A stretch of 64,000 nucleotides of DNA from contig NZ_VZPP01000010.1 of NCBI RefSeq assembly GCF_008801475.1, forward strand, positions 124,001 through 188,000, given 5' to 3'. Below the pieces are notes generated by a model. That model saw nothing but the letters and a program-made list of their open reading frames with translations. It did not search any database and was not told the DNA's origin. Positions within the stretch are counted from its first letter, which is position 1. Each line of letters opens with the position of its first letter. Made by a program: the position numbers and the translations under genes. This document shows, piece by piece, positions 9,488 through 18,011 of this stretch. This DNA comes from Pseudomonas moorei. Its GTDB lineage: Bacteria; Pseudomonadota; Gammaproteobacteria; Pseudomonadales; Pseudomonadaceae.

Positions 9488-10945
9488 TCAGAGCAGCACC
9501 ACGTCGTATTGTTCCTGGGAATACATGGTTTCCACCTGGAACCGAATCGTGCGGCCGATAAACCCTTCAAGCTCGGCGACATTGCCTGACTCCTCATCGA
9601 GCAGACGATCGACAACTTTCTGGTTCGCCAATACACGATAGCCTTCCGCCTGATAGGCGCGAGCCTCTCGGAGAATTTCCCGGAAGATTTCGTAGCAAAC
9701 GGTTTCCGGGGTCTTCAACTTGCCGCGGCCCTGGCAACTGCTGCACGGCTCGCACAGGACTTGTTCGAGGCTTTCACGGGTGCGTTTACGGGTCATCTGC
9801 ACCAGGCCCAACTCGGTGATACCGATGATGTTGGTCTTGGCGTGGTCACGCTCCAATTGTTTCTCGAGCGTGCGCAGCACTTGACGCTGGTGCTCTTCAT
9901 CTTCCATGTCGATGAAGTCAATGATGATGATCCCGCCCAGATTACGCAGGCGCAATTGCCGAGCAATCGCGGTCGCGGCCTCGAGATTGGTCTTGAAGAT
10001 GGTTTCTTCCAGATTGCGATGACCGACGAACGCCCCGGTGTTGACGTCGATGGTGCTCATGGCTTCCGCCGGGTCGACCACCAGATAACCACCAGACTTC
10101 AGCGGGACTTTGCGTTCCAGTGCTTTCTGGATTTCGTCTTCGACGCCGTACAGGTCAAAAATCGGCCGCTCGCCGGGATAATGTTCCAGACGATCGGCAA
10201 TCTCCGGCATCAGTTCGGCGACGAACTGCATGGTTTTCTGGAAGGTTTCCCGGGAGTCGATGCGAATTTTTTCGATCTTCGGGCTCACCAGGTCACGCAA
10301 GGTACGCAGCGCGAGACCAAGATCTTCGTAAATCACACTCGGTGCGCTGATGGTTTTGATCTGCGCATTGATCTGATCCCAGAGTCGGCGTAGGTAGCGG
10401 ATGTCCATGAGGATTTCATCGGCACCAGCGCCTTCCGCCGCGGTACGCAGGATGAAACCGCCCGCCTCCTTGATGCCTTCTTTGGCGACGCAATCGGAGA
10501 CCACCTGCTTGAGACGCTCACGCTCGGCTTCATCTTCGATTTTCAGTGAAATGCCGACATGAGCCGTGCGCGGCATGTAGACCAGATAGCGCGAAGGAAT
10601 CGACAGCTGGGTGGTCAATCGCGCGCCTTTGGAGCCGATCGGGTCCTTGGTGACTTGCACCACCAGGCTCTGGCCTTCATGAACCAGGGCGCTGATACTC
10701 TCGACCGCCGGGCCTTCGCGCAGGGAAATTTCCGAAGCATGAATGAATGCGGCACGATCCAGGCCAATGTCGACGAAAGCGGCCTGCATACCGGGTAATA
10801 CCCGCACGACCTTGCCTTTATAGATATTGCCAACGATGCCGCGCTTTTGCGTACGTTCGACGTGGACCTCTTGCAGGACACCGTTTTCAACCACCGCCAC
10901 GCGCGATTCCATCGGCGTGATGTTGATCAGGATCTCTTCACTCAT
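9488..10945 (-). CDS. rng: ribonuclease G
   Basis: Endoribonuclease of the RNase E/G family that matures the 5' end of 16S rRNA and takes part in mRNA decay. The 485-aa protein has an S1 domain at about residues 35-115, the catalytic acidic residues Asp300 (TIDVNTG) and Asp343 (IIIIDFIDM), and a zinc-link cysteine cluster CEPCSSC at 398-404. It lacks the long C-terminal scaffold of RNase E. The start at 10945 gives the family N terminus MSEEILINITP; a frame extension to 10984 is not supported by a ribosome site. It lies between maf and yhdP. Confidence 0.96.
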   Translation of the reverse strand: MSEEILINITPMESRVAVVENGVLQEVHVERTQKRGIVGNIYKGKVVRVLPGMQAAFVDIGLDRAAFIHASEISLREGPAVESISALVHEGQSLVVQVTKDPIGSKGARLTTQLSIPSRYLVYMPRTAHVGISLKIEDEAERERLKQVVSDCVAKEGIKEAGGFILRTAAEGAGADEILMDIRYLRRLWDQINAQIKTISAPSVIYEDLGLALRTLRDLVSPKIEKIRIDSRETFQKTMQFVAELMPEIADRLEHYPGERPIFDLYGVEDEIQKALERKVPLKSGGYLVVDPAEAMSTIDVNTGAFVGHRNLEETIFKTNLEAATAIARQLRLRNLGGIIIIDFIDMEDEEHQRQVLRTLEKQLERDHAKTNIIGITELGLVQMTRKRTRESLEQVLCEPCSSCQGRGKLKTPETVCYEIFREILREARAYQAEGYRVLANQKVVDRLLDEESGNVAELEGFIGRTIRFQVETMYSQEQYDVVLL

Positions 10946-11002
10946 GGCAGGGTCTCGTTCAGGCATGTTCACGGTAATGGCCACATCTGGTCAGTACGAC
11001 GC

Positions 11003-11599
11003 TCAACGCGCGTTATAGGTTTGCCAACAGGGTATGCCGAAATGGCCCAGCAGTTCTGCGGTTTCGCACAGCGGCAAGCCAACCACCGCTGAGTAACTTC
11101 CATTGAGCCCGGCGACAAACACCGCACCCAGTCCTTGTATTCCATAACCACCGGCCTTGTCCCTCGGCTCGCCGCTGGCCCAGTAGGCCGCCGCTTCATC
11201 GCTGCCTATCAGACGAAAGCGCACCACGCTACGCACCACCCGTGACTCGCAACGCTCACCGTCGAGCAAAGCGATCGCCGTCAGGACTTCATGCTCACAC
11301 CCGGACAACATCATTAGCATGGCGCAAGCGTCAGCTTCATCAACCGGCTTGCCAAGAATTTTCCCGTCCAGCACCACGGCGGTATCGGCCCCTAGTACGC
11401 AGAACGGAAGGTCGGACCGCACGACAGCGCGCCCGGCCGCAGCCTTGCCGCGCGCCAGGCGCTCGACATAGGCCGATGGGGATTCGTGGGGTAATGGCGT
11501 TTCGTCGATGTCCGCACTGACGGCGGAAAAGGGTACGCCGATCTGCGTAAGCAGTTCACGTCGACGCGGTGAGCCAGAGGCGAGGTACAGCGGCTTCAT
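11003..11599 (-). CDS. maf: Maf-family nucleotide pyrophosphatase
   Basis: 198-aa Maf protein. The family hydrolyses nucleoside triphosphates (dTTP/UTP or modified nucleotides, by subgroup) to monophosphates as house-cleaning enzymes; overexpression blocks septation in Bacillus. The N-terminal signature SGSPRRRELL (residues 8-17) and the internal GADTAVVLDG segment are present. The start ATG at 11599 has GGGAG eight bases upstream; the frame is open much further upstream, within mreD, without support. It is placed between mreD and rng on the same strand, as in many proteobacteria. Confidence 0.93.
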   Translation of the reverse strand: MKPLYLASGSPRRRELLTQIGVPFSAVSADIDETPLPHESPSAYVERLARGKAAAGRAVVRSDLPFCVLGADTAVVLDGKILGKPVDEADACAMLMMLSGCEHEVLTAIALLDGERCESRVVRSVVRFRLIGSDEAAAYWASGEPRDKAGGYGIQGLGAVFVAGLNGSYSAVVGLPLCETAELLGHFGIPCWQTYNAR

Positions 11600-11643
11600 C
11601 AAGACATCTCCCTTGTCATGGTGTGGGCAAATGCCTGACCGAA

Positions 11644-12135
11644 TCAGTTGATTTTGTAGCGTCGACGCAATCCGCGCAAACCGTAGCTGACCCAAGGCCA
11701 GAGCAAGGCGCTGACCAGTGCCGGCAACACCAGTGCCAGCGTGGGTTGACGATTGCCGGTCAGGGCACTGAGCCATAGCTGAACCAGCTGTGCGAGACCG
11801 AAGATCACCAGGATAACCAGGCTTTGTTGCCACATCGGGAACATCCGCAAGCGTTGTTGCAGCGCCAGCACCAGGTAGGTGATTAACGTCAGGATCAAGG
11901 CATTCTGCCCCAGTAGCGTGCCATAGAGCACATCCTCGGTCAGGCCCAGGCACCACGCGGTGACCATCCCGACTTTCTGCGGCAGGGTCAATGCCCAGAA
12001 CGCCAGCAGCAAGGCCAGCCAAAGAGGACGGAGGATTTCCATGAATTGCGGCAACGGCGATACACTGAGCAGCAAGCCGATGGCGAAGGTCAGCCAGACG
12101 ATCCAGCCGTTTCGGGAGGCTTTGACACCAGCCAT
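11644..12135 (-). CDS. mreD: rod shape-determining protein MreD
   Basis: 163-aa integral membrane protein with about five predicted helices, part of the MreBCD elongasome that guides lateral cell-wall synthesis. Its ATG overlaps the mreC stop in the sequence TAATG, so translation is probably coupled to mreC. Few residues are strongly conserved in the family; identification rests on length, hydrophobicity and its place after mreC and before maf. Confidence 0.93.
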   Translation of the reverse strand: MAGVKASRNGWIVWLTFAIGLLLSVSPLPQFMEILRPLWLALLLAFWALTLPQKVGMVTAWCLGLTEDVLYGTLLGQNALILTLITYLVLALQQRLRMFPMWQQSLVILVIFGLAQLVQLWLSALTGNRQPTLALVLPALVSALLWPWVSYGLRGLRRRYKIN

Positions 12136-13265
12136 TATTCTCGTCCCCCAGGGGTAGCCGGCGCGGAGACAGCCGGTTTGGCCGCAGGCTTCACCACGGC
12201 GGGTTGAGCCGTCGGCGGCTTGGATGGCGCCGGTGCCGTCGCGGACGGCTTCGGATGTTTAACCCCAGGTTTGGCCGGGGCTGTGGCCGCCGGCGCGGTG
12301 GCTGGCGCTGCCGGGGTCGCCGGGGCAGCCGGAGCCGGAACGATGGCCGGTTTGGGCACGGTCGCCGGAATGATCGGCCCACCGCCCTGCGCATCCAGGG
12401 ATTCCTGCGCCTGGGCAGCGTCGTTGGCACGCTCTTCCGGGGTACGGGTGTCGCTGAACACCAGCAGCAGGTAACGGCTGCGGTTCAGCGCAGCCGTCGG
12501 CACGGCGCGAACAATGGCGAACGGCTGGCCGGAGTCGTGAATCACTTCCTTGACCGTTGCGACCGGGTAACCGGCCGGGAAGCGCTGGCCAAGGCCGGAG
12601 CTGACCAGCAGATCACCTTCCTTGATGTCAGCGGTATCAGCCACATGACGCAGCTCCAGGCGCTCCGGATTGCCCGTGCCGCTGGCGATCGCCCGCAGGC
12701 CGTTGCGGTTGACCTGCACCGGAATGCTGTGGGTGGAATCGGTCAGCAACAGGACGCGGGAGGTGTACGGCATCAACTCGACCACTTGCCCCATCAGGCC
12801 GCGGGCATCGAGCACCGGCTGGCCGAGGACGACGCCGTCACGCTCGCCCTTGTTGATGATGATCCGATGGGTAAAGGGATTGGGGTCCATGCCGATCAGC
12901 TCGGCCACCTCGACCTTCTCGTTCACCAGCGCCGAAGAGTTGAGCAACTCGCGCAGCCGAACGTTCTGCTCGGTCAGGGCGGCAAGCTTTTGCATGCGCC
13001 CCTGCAATAGCAGGTTCTCGGTCTTGAGTTTTTCGTTTTCGGCGACGAGTTCGGTCCGGCTGCCAAACTGGCTGGCCACGCCTTGCCATAGCCGCTGCGG
13101 CAGGTCGGTGATCCAGTAGGACTGCATCAACACCAGCGACATCTGGCTACGCACTGGCTTGAGCAGTGTGAAGCGGGCATCGACCACCATCAGCGCGATC
13201 GAAAGCACGACCAGCACCAACACGCGCACGCCCAGTGAGGGACCTTTGGAGAAAAGCGGTTTAAT
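12135..13265 (-). CDS. mreC: rod shape-determining protein MreC, apparent ATT start
   Basis: Periplasmic scaffold of the elongasome: N-terminal membrane anchor (about residues 12-28), coiled coil (about 70-105), beta domain, then a roughly 85-residue Pro/Ala/Lys-rich tail. No ATG occurs in frame upstream of the conserved region. The only strong ribosome site, GGGAGGAG, stands eight bases before an ATT at 13265, giving (I/M)KPLFSKGPSLGV, which matches the MKPIFSRGPSL start of E. coli MreC. A GTG at 13229 has no ribosome site and would cut off these twelve residues. The 376-aa reading is therefore preferred. Gene family certain, start codon likely. Confidence 0.93.
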   Translation of the reverse strand: MKPLFSKGPSLGVRVLVLVVLSIALMVVDARFTLLKPVRSQMSLVLMQSYWITDLPQRLWQGVASQFGSRTELVAENEKLKTENLLLQGRMQKLAALTEQNVRLRELLNSSALVNEKVEVAELIGMDPNPFTHRIIINKGERDGVVLGQPVLDARGLMGQVVELMPYTSRVLLLTDSTHSIPVQVNRNGLRAIASGTGNPERLELRHVADTADIKEGDLLVSSGLGQRFPAGYPVATVKEVIHDSGQPFAIVRAVPTAALNRSRYLLLVFSDTRTPEERANDAAQAQESLDAQGGGPIIPATVPKPAIVPAPAAPATPAAPATAPAATAPAKPGVKHPKPSATAPAPSKPPTAQPAVVKPAAKPAVSAPATPGGRE

Positions 13266-13269
13266 AAGC

Positions 13270-13280
13270 CGCTCCTCCCA
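13270..13280 (-). promoter_or_regulatory. strong Shine-Dalgarno that fixes the mreC start
   Basis: Read on the minus strand this is TGGGAGGAGCG, with GGAGG eight bases before ATT at 13265-13263. It is the best ribosome site in the mreB-mreC gap and no ATG, GTG or TTG stands at a usable distance from it in the mreC frame. Confidence 0.75.
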
Positions 13281-13407
13281 GGCAAATGTTCTCTTTACTC
13301 ATACGGCATCAAACCGGCCTGGATGCAGACGACAGAAGATAAACGCGAACAGGCAGCACTGCAAAGTGCCGCCTGCGCGCTCAACAGCATAGAGGCAATC
13401 CGGCGAC

Positions 13408-14445
13408 TTATTCGCTGGAGAGCAGGTCCATGGTGTGTTTATCCATCATTTCCAGGGCACGGCCACCGCCGCGAGCAACGCAGGTCAGCGGGTCTTCGGC
13501 GACGATCACCGGCAGACCGGTTTCCTGGGCCAGCAACTTGTCGAGGTCACGCAGCAAGGCGCCACCACCGGTCAGGACCAGGCCACGCTCGGCGATGTCG
13601 GAAGCCAGTTCCGGAGGCGATTGCTCCAGCGCGCTCTTCACGGCCTGAACGATGGTGGCCAGGGACTCTTGCAGAGCTTCCAGCACTTCGTTGGAGTTCA
13701 GGGTGAACGCACGTGGAACGCCTTCAGCCAGGTTACGGCCACGTACGTCGACTTCACGCACTTCGCCGCCCGGGTAGGCCGTACCGATTTCCTGCTTGAT
13801 GCGCTCGGCAGTCGATTCACCGATCAGGCTGCCGTAGTTGCGACGCACGTAAGTGATGATCGCTTCGTCGAAGCGGTCGCCGCCCACACGCACGGATTCG
13901 GCATACACCACACCGTTCAGGGAGATCAGGGCGATTTCAGTGGTACCACCACCGATATCCACGACCATCGAACCGCGAGCTTCTTCAACCGGCAGGCCGG
14001 CACCGATCGCAGCGGCCATTGGCTCTTCGATCAGGAACACTTCACGGGCACCGGCACCGAGGGCCGATTCACGGATGGCACGACGCTCAACCTGGGTGGA
14101 TTTGCACGGAACGCAGATCAAAACACGAGGGCTGGGCTGCAGGAAGCTGTTTTCGTGAACCTTGTTGATGAAGTACTGCAGCATCTTTTCGCACACGCTG
14201 AAGTCGGCGATCACGCCGTCTTTCATCGGACGAATGGCAGCAATGTTGCCCGGCGTACGGCCCAACATGCGCTTCGCTTCGGTGCCGACAGCAACGACAC
14301 TTTTCTGGTTACCGTGTGTCCGAATAGCCACAACGGAGGGCTCATTCAGGACGATACCGCGCTCGCGCACGTAAATAAGGGTGTTGGCAGTGCCCAGGTC
14401 AATGGAAAGATCGCTGGAAAACATGCCACGCAGTTTCTTGAACAT
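13408..14445 (-). CDS. mreB: rod shape-determining protein MreB
   Basis: Bacterial actin (345 aa) that forms membrane-bound filaments directing cell-wall elongation. The actin-fold phosphate-1 motif DLGTANT is at residues 16-22, phosphate-2 DIGGGTTEIALI lies near 165 and the adenosine motif TGGGALL near 290. The N-terminal amphipathic segment MFKKLRGMF fits membrane binding. It is the first gene of mreBCD, with 142 bp before mreC. It is transcribed away from gatCAB, and a sigma-70-like promoter is visible just upstream. Confidence 0.98.
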   Translation of the reverse strand: MFKKLRGMFSSDLSIDLGTANTLIYVRERGIVLNEPSVVAIRTHGNQKSVVAVGTEAKRMLGRTPGNIAAIRPMKDGVIADFSVCEKMLQYFINKVHENSFLQPSPRVLICVPCKSTQVERRAIRESALGAGAREVFLIEEPMAAAIGAGLPVEEARGSMVVDIGGGTTEIALISLNGVVYAESVRVGGDRFDEAIITYVRRNYGSLIGESTAERIKQEIGTAYPGGEVREVDVRGRNLAEGVPRAFTLNSNEVLEALQESLATIVQAVKSALEQSPPELASDIAERGLVLTGGGALLRDLDKLLAQETGLPVIVAEDPLTCVARGGGRALEMMDKHTMDLLSSE

Positions 14446-14489
14446 GGGAAAGGGACCCTAGGCAACGCGTGGGTAAAAAAGTGCGGCAA

Positions 14490-14518
14490 ACTCTAACAAC
14501 GACAGGGATTTTGGGCAA
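14490..14518 (-). promoter_or_regulatory. predicted sigma-70 promoter of mreBCD
   Basis: On the minus strand, TTGCCC (14518-14513), a 17-bp spacer and TAGAGT (14495-14490), four of six consensus bases in each box. A start near 14483 would give a leader of about 38 nt before mreB. Prediction only. Confidence 0.4.
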
Positions 14519-14656
14519 GGCGCCAATATGTTAAATTGGCCGCTTTTCTGTGCACCAAGCCCCACAATCGCGGCCTTATGACCGTAGAAGTGCGGTAGTG
14601 TTCCGACAATCTAACACACGGACGCCGTCCGTTCTGTTTTCCACTGGAGAATCCCA

Positions 14657-14944
14657 ATGGCGCTTGAACGCTCCGACGTGGAAAAAATCGCTCATCTGGC
14701 CTGTCTGGGCCTCAATGAAGCCGATCTTCCACACATCACTTCGGCCCTCAACAGTATTCTCGGGCTGGTCGACGAAATGCAGGCGGTCAATACCGACGGT
14801 ATCGAACCGCTCGCCCACCCACTGGAAGCCAGCCAGCGCCTGCGTGCAGACGTCGTGACCGAGACCAACCATCGCGAGGCTTACCAGTCCATCGCACCAG
14901 CGGTCGAAAACGGCCTGTACCTGGTTCCGAAAGTCATCGACTAA
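14657..14944 (+). CDS. gatC: Asp-tRNA(Asn)/Glu-tRNA(Gln) amidotransferase subunit C
   Basis: Small 95-aa subunit that wraps around GatA and GatB and stabilises the amidotransferase complex. It has the family pattern of an N-terminal helix (R-DVEKIAHLACLGL), the central L-LVDEMQAVNTDGIEPLAHP segment and a C-terminal V-ENGLYLVPKVI. A GGAG ribosome site (14645-14648) stands eight bases before the ATG. First gene of gatCAB, divergent from mreB. Confidence 0.97.
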   Translation: MALERSDVEKIAHLACLGLNEADLPHITSALNSILGLVDEMQAVNTDGIEPLAHPLEASQRLRADVVTETNHREAYQSIAPAVENGLYLVPKVID

Positions 14945-14960
14945 AGGGAAAGAGCCTGCA

Positions 14961-16412
14961 ATGCATCAATTGACTCTGGCCGAGATCGCCCGCGGACTCG
15001 CCGATAAAAAGTTTTCTTCCGAAGAGCTGACCAAAGTCCTGCTGGCGCGCATCGCCCAGCTCGATCCACAGCTCAACAGTTTCATCAGCCTCACCGAGGA
15101 CCTGGCGCTCACGCAGGCGAAAGCCGCTGACGCCCGCCGGGCCAATGGTGAGAGCGGTGCCCTGCTCGGCGCGCCGATCGCTCACAAAGACCTGTTCTGC
15201 ACCCAGGGCATCCGCACCAGCTGCGGCTCGAAGATGCTCGACAACTTTAAAGCACCGTACGACGCCACCGTCGTCGCCAAGCTGGCCGCCGCCGGGGCCG
15301 TGACCCTGGGCAAGACCAACATGGACGAATTCGCCATGGGTTCGGCCAACGAGTCGAGCTACTACGGCGCCGTGAAAAACCCGTGGAACCTCGAATACGT
15401 GCCTGGCGGCTCGTCCGGCGGTTCGGCCGCGGCCGTTGCCGCTCGTCTGTTGCCGGCAGCCACCGGCACCGACACCGGCGGTTCCATTCGTCAGCCCGCC
15501 GCATTGACCAACCTTACCGGTCTGAAACCGACGTACGGTCGCGTTTCGCGCTGGGGCATGATCGCCTACGCCTCGAGCCTCGATCAGGGTGGCCCGTTGG
15601 CGCGCACTGCTGAAGACTGCGCAATTTTGCTGCAAGGCATGGCCGGTTTCGACCCGAACGACTCCACCAGCATCGACGAGCCCGTGCCGGACTACAGCGC
15701 CAGCCTCAACGGCTCGCTGCAAGGCCTGCGCATTGGCGTGCCTAAAGAGTATTTCGGCGCCGGTCTCGACCCACGCATTGCCGACCTGATCCACAACAGC
15801 GTCAAGGAGCTGGAAAAGCTCGGTGCCGTGGTCAAGGAAATCAGCCTGCCGAACATGCAGCACGCGATCCCTGCGTACTATGTGATCGCCCCGGCGGAAG
15901 CTTCTTCCAACCTGTCGCGTTTCGACGGCGTGCGCTTCGGCTACCGCTGTGAAAACCCGGTCAACCTGATGGACCTGTACAAACGCTCCCGTGGCGAAGG
16001 CTTCGGTCCGGAAGTGCAGCGCCGGATCATGGTCGGCGCCTACGCACTGTCGGCCGGTTACTACGACGCCTATTACTTGAAGGCGCAGAAGATCCGTCGC
16101 TTGATCAAGAACGACTTCATGGCGGCCTTCAACGAGGTCGACATCATCCTCGGCCCAACCACGCCGAACCCGGCCTGGAAGCTTGGCGCCAAGAACAGCG
16201 ACCCGGTCGCTGCGTACCTGGAAGACGTCTACACCATCACCGCCAACCTCGCTGGCCTGCCGGGCTTGTCCATGCCTGCCGGTTTTGTCGATGGCCTGCC
16301 GGTCGGCGTGCAATTGCTCGCTCCGTACTTCCAGGAAGGTCGCCTGTTGAACGTTGCCCACCAGTATCAGCTACACACTGACTGGCACACCCGCACCCCA
16401 ACCGGCTTCTGA
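14961..16412 (+). CDS. gatA: Asp-tRNA(Asn)/Glu-tRNA(Gln) amidotransferase subunit A
   Basis: Amidase-signature glutaminase subunit (483 aa) that frees ammonia from glutamine for transamidation on GatB. The Ser-cisSer-Lys triad is visible as Lys76 (AHKDLF), Ser151 in GGSSGGSAAAV and Ser175 in DTGGSIRQPA. It follows gatC after 16 nt and precedes gatB by 10 nt, so the three subunits come from one transcript. Presence of the complete complex implies that the cell makes Asn-tRNA and/or Gln-tRNA by the indirect route. Confidence 0.98.
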   Translation: MHQLTLAEIARGLADKKFSSEELTKVLLARIAQLDPQLNSFISLTEDLALTQAKAADARRANGESGALLGAPIAHKDLFCTQGIRTSCGSKMLDNFKAPYDATVVAKLAAAGAVTLGKTNMDEFAMGSANESSYYGAVKNPWNLEYVPGGSSGGSAAAVAARLLPAATGTDTGGSIRQPAALTNLTGLKPTYGRVSRWGMIAYASSLDQGGPLARTAEDCAILLQGMAGFDPNDSTSIDEPVPDYSASLNGSLQGLRIGVPKEYFGAGLDPRIADLIHNSVKELEKLGAVVKEISLPNMQHAIPAYYVIAPAEASSNLSRFDGVRFGYRCENPVNLMDLYKRSRGEGFGPEVQRRIMVGAYALSAGYYDAYYLKAQKIRRLIKNDFMAAFNEVDIILGPTTPNPAWKLGAKNSDPVAAYLEDVYTITANLAGLPGLSMPAGFVDGLPVGVQLLAPYFQEGRLLNVAHQYQLHTDWHTRTPTGF

Positions 16413-16422
16413 GGAGACACAC

Positions 16423-17868
16423 ATGCAATGGGAAGTCGTGATCGGGCTGGAGATTCATACCCAGCTCACCACCCGGTCGAAAATCTTTTCCGGTAGTTCC
16501 ACCACGTTCGGCTCCGAGCCGAACACCCAGGCCAGCCTGATCGACCTGGGCATGCCCGGCGTACTGCCGGTGCTGAACCAGGAAGCGGTGCGCATGGCGG
16601 TGATGTTCGGTCTGGCGATTGACGCCGAGATCGGCCAGCACAACGTGTTCGCCCGCAAGAACTACTTCTACCCGGACCTGCCCAAGGGCTATCAGATCAG
16701 CCAGATGGAGCTGCCGATCGTCGGCAAGGGCCACCTGGACATCGCCCTGGAAGACGGCACGGTCAAACGTGTCGGCATCACCCGCGCGCACCTGGAAGAA
16801 GACGCCGGCAAGAGCCTGCACGAAGAGTTCAACGGTGCCACCGGCATCGACCTGAACCGTGCCGGCACGCCGCTGCTGGAAATCGTTTCCGAGCCGGACA
16901 TGCGCAGCGCCAAGGAAGCCGTGGCCTACGTCAAGGCGATCCACGCACTGGTGCGTTACCTGGGCATCTGCGACGGCAACATGGCCGAGGGCTCGCTGCG
17001 TTGCGACTGCAACGTGTCGATCCGTCCGAAAGGCCAGGTCGAGTTCGGTACTCGCTGCGAGATCAAGAACGTCAACTCGTTCCGCTTCATCGAGAAGGCG
17101 ATCAACAGCGAAATCCAGCGCCAGATCGAATTGATCGAAGACGGCGGCAAAGTGATCCAGCAAACCCGCCTGTACGATCCGAACAAGGACGAGACCCGTC
17201 CGATGCGCAGCAAAGAGGAAGCCAACGACTACCGTTACTTCCCCGATCCGGACCTGCTGCCGGTCGTGATTGAAAACGCGTTCCTCGACGACGTGCGCGC
17301 CACCCTGCCGGAATTGCCCCCGCAGAAACGCGAGCGTTTCCAGGAGCAGTTCGGTCTGTCGGTATACGACGCCAACGTGCTGGCCACCAGCCGCGAGCAG
17401 GCGGACTACTTCGAGCAAGTCGCAAGCATCAGCGGCGACGCCAAGCTGGCCGCCAACTGGGTGATGGTCGAATTGGGCAGCCTGCTCAACAAACAAGGCC
17501 TGGACATCGAAGCGTCACCGGTTTCCGCCGAACAACTGGGCGGCATGCTGCTGCGGATCAAGGACAACACCATCTCGGGCAAGATCGCCAAGGTGGTGTT
17601 TGAAGCCATGGCCAACGGCGAAGGCAGCGCGGACGAGATCATCGACAAGCGCGGTCTGAAGCAAGTGACCGACACTGGCGCCATCTCGGCAGTGCTCGAC
17701 GAAATGCTCGCGGCCAACGCTGAACAGGTCGAGCAGTACCGTGCGGCAGACGAGGCCAAGCGCGGCAAGATGTTCGGCTTCTTCGTCGGCCAGGCCATGA
17801 AAGCCTCCAAAGGCAAGGCCAACCCGCAACAGGTGAACGAATTGCTGAAAAGCAAGCTCGAAGGCTGA
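16423..17868 (+). CDS. gatB: Asp-tRNA(Asn)/Glu-tRNA(Gln) amidotransferase subunit B
   Basis: 481-aa subunit that binds the mischarged tRNA, activates the Asp/Glu side chain with ATP and completes amidation. It starts with the invariant WEVVIGLEIHTQL block and carries GIDLNRAGTPLLEIVSEPD and the C-terminal YqeY-like tRNA-binding tail ending in a lysine-rich helix. The ATG at 16423 follows GAGGAG; an ATG at 16354 in the same frame lies within gatA and lacks a ribosome site. Last gene of gatCAB. Confidence 0.98.
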   Translation: MQWEVVIGLEIHTQLTTRSKIFSGSSTTFGSEPNTQASLIDLGMPGVLPVLNQEAVRMAVMFGLAIDAEIGQHNVFARKNYFYPDLPKGYQISQMELPIVGKGHLDIALEDGTVKRVGITRAHLEEDAGKSLHEEFNGATGIDLNRAGTPLLEIVSEPDMRSAKEAVAYVKAIHALVRYLGICDGNMAEGSLRCDCNVSIRPKGQVEFGTRCEIKNVNSFRFIEKAINSEIQRQIELIEDGGKVIQQTRLYDPNKDETRPMRSKEEANDYRYFPDPDLLPVVIENAFLDDVRATLPELPPQKRERFQEQFGLSVYDANVLATSREQADYFEQVASISGDAKLAANWVMVELGSLLNKQGLDIEASPVSAEQLGGMLLRIKDNTISGKIAKVVFEAMANGEGSADEIIDKRGLKQVTDTGAISAVLDEMLAANAEQVEQYRAADEAKRGKMFGFFVGQAMKASKGKANPQQVNELLKSKLEG

Positions 17869-17876
17869 TAGAAATG

Positions 17877-17899
17877 GAGCCAGTTTTTAAACCTGGCTC
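17877..17899 (+). terminator. hairpin after gatB
   Basis: 7-bp arms GAGCCAG / CTGGCTC around a 9-base AT-rich loop, starting nine bases after the gatB stop. There is no T-run after it, so it may be a transcript-stabilising hairpin or a weak terminator. Confidence 0.35.
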
Positions 17900-17906
17900 A
17901 AAACCT

Positions 17907-17990
17907 GGTAGGAGCGAGCCTGCTCGCGATGGAATGTCAGTTGGCCCCGATGTAGCTGACCCTCCATCGCGAGCTGGCTCGCTCCTACAG
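17907..17990. repeat. REPIN-like doublet
   Basis: Inverted pair of REP sequences: GTAGGAGCGAGCCTGCTCGCGAT at one end and ATCGCGAGCTGGCTCGCTCCTAC at the other, with about 38 bp between. Lies between gatB and the RlpA-like gene; its right end is within 25 bp of that gene's start. Confidence 0.85.
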
Positions 17991-18011
17991 TTGTTTCGGG
18001 AAACCTTTGAA

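Noticed and set aside
13340..13380. Terminator between mreB and mreC
   Set aside because: GGCAGCACTGCAAAGTGCCGCC can form a hairpin, but no T-run follows on the minus strand and the genes are known to be co-transcribed; at most an attenuating hairpin.
14934..17496. Long minus-strand frames antisense to gatA and gatB
   Set aside because: They mirror the GC-rich third-position pattern of gatA/gatB, have no ribosome site and encode no recognisable domain.
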